Below, piece after piece: positions 57,365 to 64,000 of a DNA stretch of 64,000 nucleotides; position 1 is the stretch's first letter; every line of letters starts with the position of its first letter. Position numbers and translations under genes: made by a program. The stretch lies in contig CM060915.1 in NCBI GenBank assembly GCA_030737875.1, forward strand, positions 565,238,577-565,302,576. Reading direction: 5' to 3'. This stretch comes from Allium sativum. Lineage: Eukaryota; Streptophyta; Magnoliopsida; Asparagales; Amaryllidaceae. A model generated the notes under the pieces. It searched no databases, had not been told where the DNA came from, and worked only from the letters and a program-made list of their open reading frames with translations.

Positions 57365-57582
57365 TCAAACCCAACGCTCAAGATAGACACTCTCAAATCC
57401 CGAAAAATCATCGAAAGATGAGCCGAACCACCAATAAGATTTGAGACTACTATATGATCCGTAACTAGACTAGTATTTAGGTGTAGTGTTTTAACTAACG
57501 AACCAGATACAAATGAGTGTGAAGCGCCAGAATACAAACAAGGTTCAAACATGATTATCAAAAAGAAAAACCAAACTTCCAA
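57295..57582 (-). pseudogene. Protease-like remnant, D unit 2
   Basis: YSGASHSFVSGSLVKTLHL corresponds to the retropepsin active-site region, with Tyr in place of the catalytic Asp of DSGA. It continues to [10 protein letters not shown]. Frame is lost at the 1-nt deletion near 57297. Confidence 0.75.
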
Positions 57583-57879
57583 TCAAGATATCTCTACCTC
57601 TATCAGGTTTGCCAGCCGTGAGGGAACGTGTCTACCCTCCAGAAGATCCTGTACTTTGTCCTTACCTTTTCCTTTTGCTTCTTTGGACGATCCTAATAAG
57701 ATATCCTGATTCTCCGTAACGATAACAACTAGTCTTCTACTTCTTTCTAACGTCTTTATTTAAGTAGTATGGTATTACACAAGTGTGGCCCTTTCTTTTC
57801 TCTTGGCCCCTTGTTATCCTTACCACCTTTCTTTGGATCTACTTTCTTATCGTGTGTCCTATCCATGTGTCTCCTGCAC

Positions 57880-58030
57880 ATTCTCCATTCGTGACCTCCT
57901 ACAAAAATGAGGCTTTATCCTTCATTAACCAAGCAGCTAATTGAACCTTCCTCCAATCGTCAATCTTAAAGGTACTAACAAGTCCTTCACTTCCTTCTAG
58001 CTTTGACAAACGTCCCAGTCCCATGAAGCG
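57880..58030 (-). pseudogene. gag remnant, D unit 2
   Basis: The minus strand is collinear with 50660-50800 and encodes a VQLAAWLMKDKASF-like phrase, followed by the same TAG as in unit 1. It is too short to be functional. Confidence 0.5.
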
Positions 58031-58294
58031 GTATTCTGCCCATCGTACGGAAGTTCTTACATATCTTAGAAAAAGCGTCTATACATGGAGGAAGAAATTC
58101 GAAAAGGAAAGAGGAAATGATTTAAAACAGAGAATCGAAGGAAAGATATATGGCTCTTGGGGGTTATGTTTTTCAAAATAAACTTTTCTATTAAAAATAC
58201 TCTCCTTAAAACATATTTTTGAAAGTATTTCTTTATAAAAATGCTTTTGAAAGCGTTTTTTTTCAAAATTTCTTATCTATTATGGTAACCTTCA

Positions 58295-58306
58295 GCTCTG
58301 ATACCA
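58295..58306 (-). other. Primer-binding site, family D unit 2
   Basis: TGGTATCAGAGC on the minus strand, 1 bp from the end of LTR-D3 at 58308. Unit 1 has a 2-bp spacer. Confidence 0.9.
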
Positions 58307-58307
58307 A

Positions 58308-61300
58308 TGTAACACCCCACGTCCATTAATGTCACTCACAAAGGGAATGCATTAACTTTCATGGAGTATTATTGGTGTATAGAACGGAATATAACAAGAT
58401 GGATACATATATTGGTACTTGAAAATTTTAAAACAACTTTTATTGCAGCGGAGAAATAGTTAGGTTACAACAACATCAAAAACCAACAATAAAACCAAGT
58501 ACACTTAATATCCATCTCGACAAATTGTTTTCTGATTACATAAAGTTAAAAGCACAACCCCAACATAAATAGCCATAAAAGAGACAGGCTGAACTTTACT
58601 TTCAGCAATCCAAGCACTTCCAAAAGAGAGAGAAAGAGATCCAAATCAAGCTCCACCAGCACTAGTCCCACCCTGAGAACCTAGGGGGGAGAGGAAGAAA
58701 AGAGGCAAAAACAAATGGGGTCAGACATAAAGTCTAGCGAGTCCAATAACTTTAACAATATAATTATTAAAGTAATTAGGATATGGCATAAACTGGTAAA
58801 TAAGGAATGACTGTGAAACAAATGGGCATGACAAAGAAAACAAGAGGAATAAGATAACGTTAATTGCGCCTCCAACGCTATAGGATAATTACTATACTGC
58901 ACCAATACTAGTCACCCTAAAAGTTGACCCTGCATACTGAACAAAATAATAATAATGGTAGTTTCGTGTACCCCTAGCTGTCTTCATAGGTGTCGCCTGC
59001 TCCTATCTCCACTAGTTGTACCCACTACCCTCCCCATCCTAATTACAACATTTATTTATAATATGGTAGTTGTACTCCTAGCTGTCTTCATAGGTGCCGC
59101 CTGCTCCTATCTCCGCTAGTCGTACCCACTACCTTCCCCATTCAATCAGCTCCCTAACTTGTAGATACCCATGCTGGTCCTACAGTGGGGTGTATCACTC
59201 CCCAAAGTGGCAACCCGATACCACTAAAGATGCACGGCTTATACCTACACGATGCAACAACGTCTTACCTACCAGCCCGGGCCCACACATGTACATGACC
59301 CTGTTGGATTTGCATTGCCACCGTTAACCCGTTTTGAATTCTTACAATCAAACTCAATAAGTGTGTCCCGTGCTTGATCTAGATCGAGCTCACTTAGATA
59401 CTAAATGGTTTACTGGTTGAAAAGGGTCCCCACACTTGGCACAAGCTTTCCACCTATGCTTGGTCCCAACTAGGATTTCCCACTTAACCCCCTCTTATTC
59501 ATGTCTTCTTACATGTTTCAACTTGGTTAAGTGTTTATAATTATATCCCACATATCACCCATGTTACCCACTTATCAAACCAACATGTGTTATTGGTTAA
59601 GCTTGTCTTAACCCTATCCGCTTATCAGATCAATATATATATATATATATATATAATAGGTTAAGCTGGTCTTAACCCTATCCACTTATATACTATTGGT
59701 TAAGTTGGTCTTAACCCTATCCACTTATATATTACGGGCTAAGTTGGTCTTAACCCTATCCACTTGTCAGATCAATATGTATTATTGGTTAAGTTTGTCC
59801 TAACCCTATCCAGTTATCAGATTAATATATATATATATATTACTGGTTAAGCTGGTCTTAACCCTATCCACTTATATATTATTGGTTAAGCTGGTCTTAA
59901 CCCTACCTACGTATCAGATTATTGGCTAAGCTAGTCTTAACCCTATCCACTTATATATTATTGGTTAAGCTGGTCTTAACCTTACCTACTTATCAGATTA
60001 TTGGTTAAGTTGGTCTTAACCCTATCCACTTATCATGTTTTATGTATCATATATATATATATATATATATATATCGTATAACATGTTTTACTTAATTTAT
60101 GATTAAGTACATCTTAGTTCGCAGATACATTGGTTAAGAAAATAACTCCCTAAGTTTCAACCCCGAAGACTGAAATCAACATCATATTGGTACTCAGAGA
60201 ATTACTCAACTCAACCAAACTTTTGTTTGCCATTCATATTCGTTTTTGATCAGCATTAGTTAATTATTAATGCACAGACCTCTCACATTAAATCGAATGC
60301 TTGTGGCCGCTGGATATGTCGGACGGTTCTGGGTAAACTTCCACCACAAGCCAGACTTAACCTCGTGTCTAAGCATCTTTTAATTATGCCTATGACCTCT
60401 CACATTAGACTGTCGTTTGCGGTTACTGGATGTGTCGGGCGGGTCCGGGAAGTCTTATACCACAAACGAGTCTAACCTTGTGTCTTAGGCATTTATACGC
60501 ATTTAATTTATGCCTTTGACCTCTCACATTAGACTACCGTTTGTGGTTGCTGGATTTGCCGGGCGGGTCCGGGCAGTCTTATACCACAAACGAGTCTAAC
60601 CTCGTGTCTTAGGCATTTATTATTACACATTATTATTCAACCCCAATTTGAATTAATATCCCTATTTCAGATTGTCAATAGTTTCCAATTTTAATCCATG
60701 TCCATAATTGTCACTTAAATCATGTCCATAATTTTTAGGTACATAAATTATACCAATTAATGTCTCAAATTAATTATATGCTTTTAAACCCATTATATGC
60801 TAGTTCAAAATATTAATATTTAATATTTTCCCATTGCCCCCACGTCGTTCGTACGTTAAATATGAAATATGTTAGACCCTCAAATATTCTAACTCATAAA
60901 AAGAAAAGAAACATCACAACTTGCATAACACATAAAATAGATCTAACTTGCAAATAAGAATAGGCTAGCATGGATCAAAACTTGCATGATTATAATTTAT
61001 ATAATCATAAATTTGCATAATCAATAACTTGCATAGGCAATAGGCATAATTTGCATAAACTACAAACTGGCATGGATCAAATTTTATAAGATATGATTTA
61101 CATAGATCTATACACATAAAGGTGAACTTGCATATATGAACATGGTTTTCGCATAAACTTGCATATGATCTACATACAAACTTGTATTAAACTTGCATAT
61201 GCAATTTAGACATGTAAACTAAGACTTACATATGATTCTCATACAAACTTACATATAAACTAGCATATGATTCACATCCAAACTTATATATAAACTTACA

Positions 61301-61991
61301 TACATAATTTAGACATGTAAACTAAGACTTACATATGATTCACATACAAACTTACATATAAACTAGCATATGATTCACATCCAAACTTATATATAAATTT
61401 GCATATATAATTTAGACATGTAAACTAAGATTTACATATACACTTGCATATGATTTAGACATGTAAATTAATGTCACAAAATAAATCAAATCTAGCATAT
61501 GTGTCTAGACATATGAACCAACAACATAAATCTATGTACATAAGACAACAATAGCGTATATTCACAAAATAGACAATATCCTATCGGTCAATGATTCAAC
61601 AGGCGTAATCTTATAACCTAAATTATAACTCATCATAATTAATTTATTAATTATTTTGTGAAAGAAGTTGTACTCACAAAGAACAGATTAGAGAAGAGAA
61701 TAATTCGTTCGTCATTTGTTCTACAATCTTATCTCACAATTCCTTAGCGTTAAGAAGAAGATGAACTATTCCAGTAGCATAAGGACGTCTTTCACTTATT
61801 TTAACTAGGATTGAGGCAGCATAGCGTTGCAATGGTTTTGTGTGGAGAGAAAGTGAGGTTTTGGGTTTGTTTAAATAGGTTAGGAGCCAAAGAATCTGTC
61901 CAGAAAACAAGTCTAGGTGAAAAATCCTGAATCTGCCTCGGATATAACCAAATCAGGGGAGGTCGACCCCCAGGTCGACTTGTTTTAGGGG
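58308..61991 (-). repeat. LTR-D3, U3 truncated by element F
   Basis: Collinear with LTR-D1 and D2 up to GGTCGACTTGTTTTAGGGG at about 61990, where F begins. It therefore keeps the TATA-like box (61869-61878) and two GTCGAC cores (61959-61980) but has lost the rest of U3. The GGTTAAG repeats are at 59589-60038. Confidence 0.88.
60278..60613 (-). repeat. Three-monomer hairpin repeat in LTR-D3
   Basis: Monomer 3 is the best folded: TTAGACT (60529-60535), a 2-nt bulge, CGTTTGTGGT (60538-60547), a loop of 35 nt, ACCACAAACG (60583-60592) and AGTCTAA (60593-60599), i.e. 17 bp with one bulge. Confidence 0.85.
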
Positions 61992-64000
61992 TGGGGTAAC
62001 AACCCGCAATTTCTGAACCAATTTCAAATTTTTATTTTCGCAATTTTAACAGATTTTGAATGTTTAAAATAATTTATTTTAAACAATAACGATTTTTTTT
62101 ATTTAAATCGAAGTTAGAACGATTTTTTTAATTTAATTACAAAAGGAGTTTAAAATGGCGTGGTAGTTCGAAAATTTGATTTCAAATTTCAATTGAATGT
62201 GCAGGTTTCAAAATAAATCGGATTTCAGTGAAATAAGAAATATTTAAATATGTTTGATTATATCTTTCTAACGAATGTGAAAAATCCAAATTTCATAACA
62301 GGAATTAAAAGTTATGTCCATTTTAAAATTGAAAATAATCGCTGTAGAATTTCTATATATTTTTAATAATATATGGCCCTTAAAAATAGCCATTTTACAA
62401 ATGACCTCCGTTTTCGACGAAACCACTTTTGTTGGATCCAGAATGTCAAATTATTGCTAGGTCTCAATTTTCATAATTTTTGAAATTAATATATGAGCGT
62501 GGCAAAAGAAAACGTGTTTTGTCAATTTAGTCAATTTGGATCGACCAGAAAATGGCCATTTTTCAAACGGTCTCCAAATTCGACGAAATTAGTTTCATTA
62601 GGACTATATCGTCAAAACATAACTAGATATAATTTTTCTAGAATTTTTAGAGTTAGTATGTGGCCCCGATAATTTAAAATGTACGTTTAAATTAAATATA
62701 CATTGATTTATATTTTAATTTTTAAGAAAAACCTATCGAAACAGTCGAATTAGCTTACCGGACATTTTCCGTTGTGTCCGAAATGGGAGTAATTTGCTAG
62801 GGCCGACACTCGTTGGGTTCGATTTGGAATACGTGACATTAAACAAAAATTATCAGAATAAAAATGAAATTTAATAAACGTATATACTAGTATAAATACT
62901 CCTAATACACACCGTACTTTTCCACAAACCCTAGTATCGTATCAGCCACCACACAGTCAAAGCATTGGCTGAAATCATCCTAGAAAAATCCCCAATTTTC
63001 TCCTAATCTATGCTATAAATTTCAAAACTTCAGAGACACAAATCAAAGAGGAACATGAGCTCTACGGATCTATACGGCTATGATGGGTTTATGTGGATCG
63101 AATTGGCCAGAATTAGGGCAAGACCGCCGCCGTTTAAACCCTAATTTGTGGGTCTGGGATGCGGCGAGTTGACCGAGACTTGGAGGGGAAGTCGGCGGCG
63201 CCAAGGGCTTCGGCAGGGTGGTGTTCGATCGGGATCCACCCCCTTTATTGGCGAAGCGACGACAGAAAATTGAGGAGGAGTTGGGTTCGATTGTTTTGGC
63301 CTGGAGTTTAACAGAATAAGAAAGAGGGGGTCTGTGGTAACGTTTTAGCTATACGTGATTAAGTTGTTTAATTTGATTGTTAACGATAATAATTATGCAT
63401 TTGACTTGTTAATAGTTTAAATTTAAACATAAGAAAGGTTATTTTTATACAAGAATAGCACTGTTTTTTAATGTTATTTTCATATGAAATATGGTAGATG
63501 GAAATATGAAATTGTTTTAAAATATAAAATTAACAAGAACATTATTTTGAAAAATAAAAAGAGCATGGTTTTGAAAAGAAAAAAATGTTTTGAGATATGA
63601 AGATCATTGTTTAAAATACGAAAAGAATATTGTTTGGGAAATAGAAAGAATGTTGTTCTGTAATATAAAAAGAATATTGTTTTATAATAAAGTCACATTG
63701 TTTTTATGAATAAAACCAACATAGTTTTGGTAAATAAATTAGCATAGATTTGTAAGGAAAATTAACATAGATTTGTTTTGATAATATCAACAACATGATT
63801 TGTTTCAAAATAAAATTCTGATTTTATAGATTAAAAGCATTGCTTTAAGGAAAAGGAATTTTTTTTCGTATATAACCTTGTTTTAAAAAAAAAGGAACAT
63901 AGAATTGTTTATAAAAATAACATTGTTTATATATTTTAAAATAGCATTGTTTCCAAAATAAAATTCGCATTGTTTTTCAAATTAAATTCGAATTGTTTTT
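61992..64000 (+). mobile_element. Element F: 5' part of a diverged family A-like LTR
   Basis: It begins near GGGGTAACAACCCG, where the initial TG is uncertain, and aligns with the first 0.9 kb of LTR-A: CTGAACCAATTT, ATATCTTTCTAACGAATGTG, TTCGACGAAACCACTTTTG, TCGTTGGGTTCG. After the TATA box come a CCCTAG-rich leader and a GC-rich stretch sharing GTGGATCGAATTGG with A (5284), then AT-rich TTGTTTT-repeat sequence (63350-64000) with no other recognisable feature. It inserted into LTR-D3; its right end is outside the window. Confidence 0.7.
62891..62898 (+). promoter_or_regulatory. TATA box of LTR-F
   Basis: TATAAATA is followed about 40 bp later by ACAAACCCTAG. It is equivalent in position to the family A TATA box at 5011. 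A 29-codon upstream-type frame (ATG at 63055) ends at the telo-box-like AAACCCTAA near 63136-63144. Confidence 0.5.

Larger units (their letters stand above)
44001..61991 (-). mobile_element. Family D tandem array (LTR-internal-LTR-internal-LTR), defective Tekay-type chromovirus derivative
   Basis: Three LTRs (44001-47843, 51089-55073, 58308-about 61991) alternate with two internal domains (47844-51088, 55074-58307), all on the minus strand. The right-hand LTR is cut by element F. Boundaries are set by ACA/TGT termini, tRNA-Met primer sites and purine tracts. The internals retain gag, protease, RT, integrase-end and chromodomain fragments of a Tekay/Del-type chromovirus with shared internal deletions. 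The flank at 43996-44000 is GAGGA of element E, the predicted target duplication. Confidence 0.88.

Overview
This window is repeat-dense, AT-rich plant nuclear DNA, most likely from a eudicot chromosome. I find no intact host gene, rRNA gene, tRNA gene or CRISPR array. Several features point to a plant: 12-nt primer-binding sites matching the 3' end of initiator tRNA-Met, Ty3/gypsy remnants of the Tekay-type chromovirus and Tat lineages, TGT...ACA long terminal repeats (LTRs), and telo-box and site-II motifs typical of plant promoters. I cannot name the species.

Almost everything is a nest of LTR retrotransposons, read here as C > B > A on the left and G > E > D > F on the right. Family A (1-13592) is a tandem array LTR-internal-LTR-internal-LTR. 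Its intact LTR is 5009 bp and its internal domain only about 1.36 kb and non-coding, so the LTR is far larger than the body. The last LTR carries a 1.9 kb deletion. Family B (13593-23845) has the same design, with a 5.5 kb LTR and a 1.1 kb non-coding internal domain, and its first LTR is cut by A. Family C (23846-29140 plus a short internal piece) is an older, decayed relative. G (30109-34075) starts like another such LTR and contains four 303-bp tandem repeats. F (about 61992 to the end) is a diverged relative of A. A, B, C and F share collinear blocks and form one superfamily of LARD-like (large retrotransposon derivative) non-autonomous elements.

From 34076 to 44000 lies element E. It has LTR-like ends carrying a hairpin-forming 24-bp minisatellite, and a degenerate coding region with intron-like signals and a duplicated coiled-coil segment. 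A piece of Tat-lineage pol (two RNase H domains and integrase) lies antisense between the two copies.

From 44001 to about 61991, on the minus strand, lies family D, a second tandem array: three LTRs of about 3.9 kb alternating with two 3.24 kb internal domains. The internals keep scraps of gag, protease, reverse transcriptase and the integrase/chromodomain tail. Both share the same internal deletions and some of the same stop codons, so the derivative was already defective before it was duplicated.

The most interesting signals are in the giant LTRs rather than in proteins. They include repeated hairpins with compensatory changes (D, and B/C), a GTCGAC palindrome cluster just upstream of the D TATA box, an antisense host-like promoter and 5' leader inside the B LTR (and possibly C), and two independent head-to-tail LTR arrays. 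None of the reading frames looks functional. Coordinates of LTR ends come from TGT/ACA termini next to primer-binding sites and polypurine tracts. Statements about sequence similarity are by-eye alignments.
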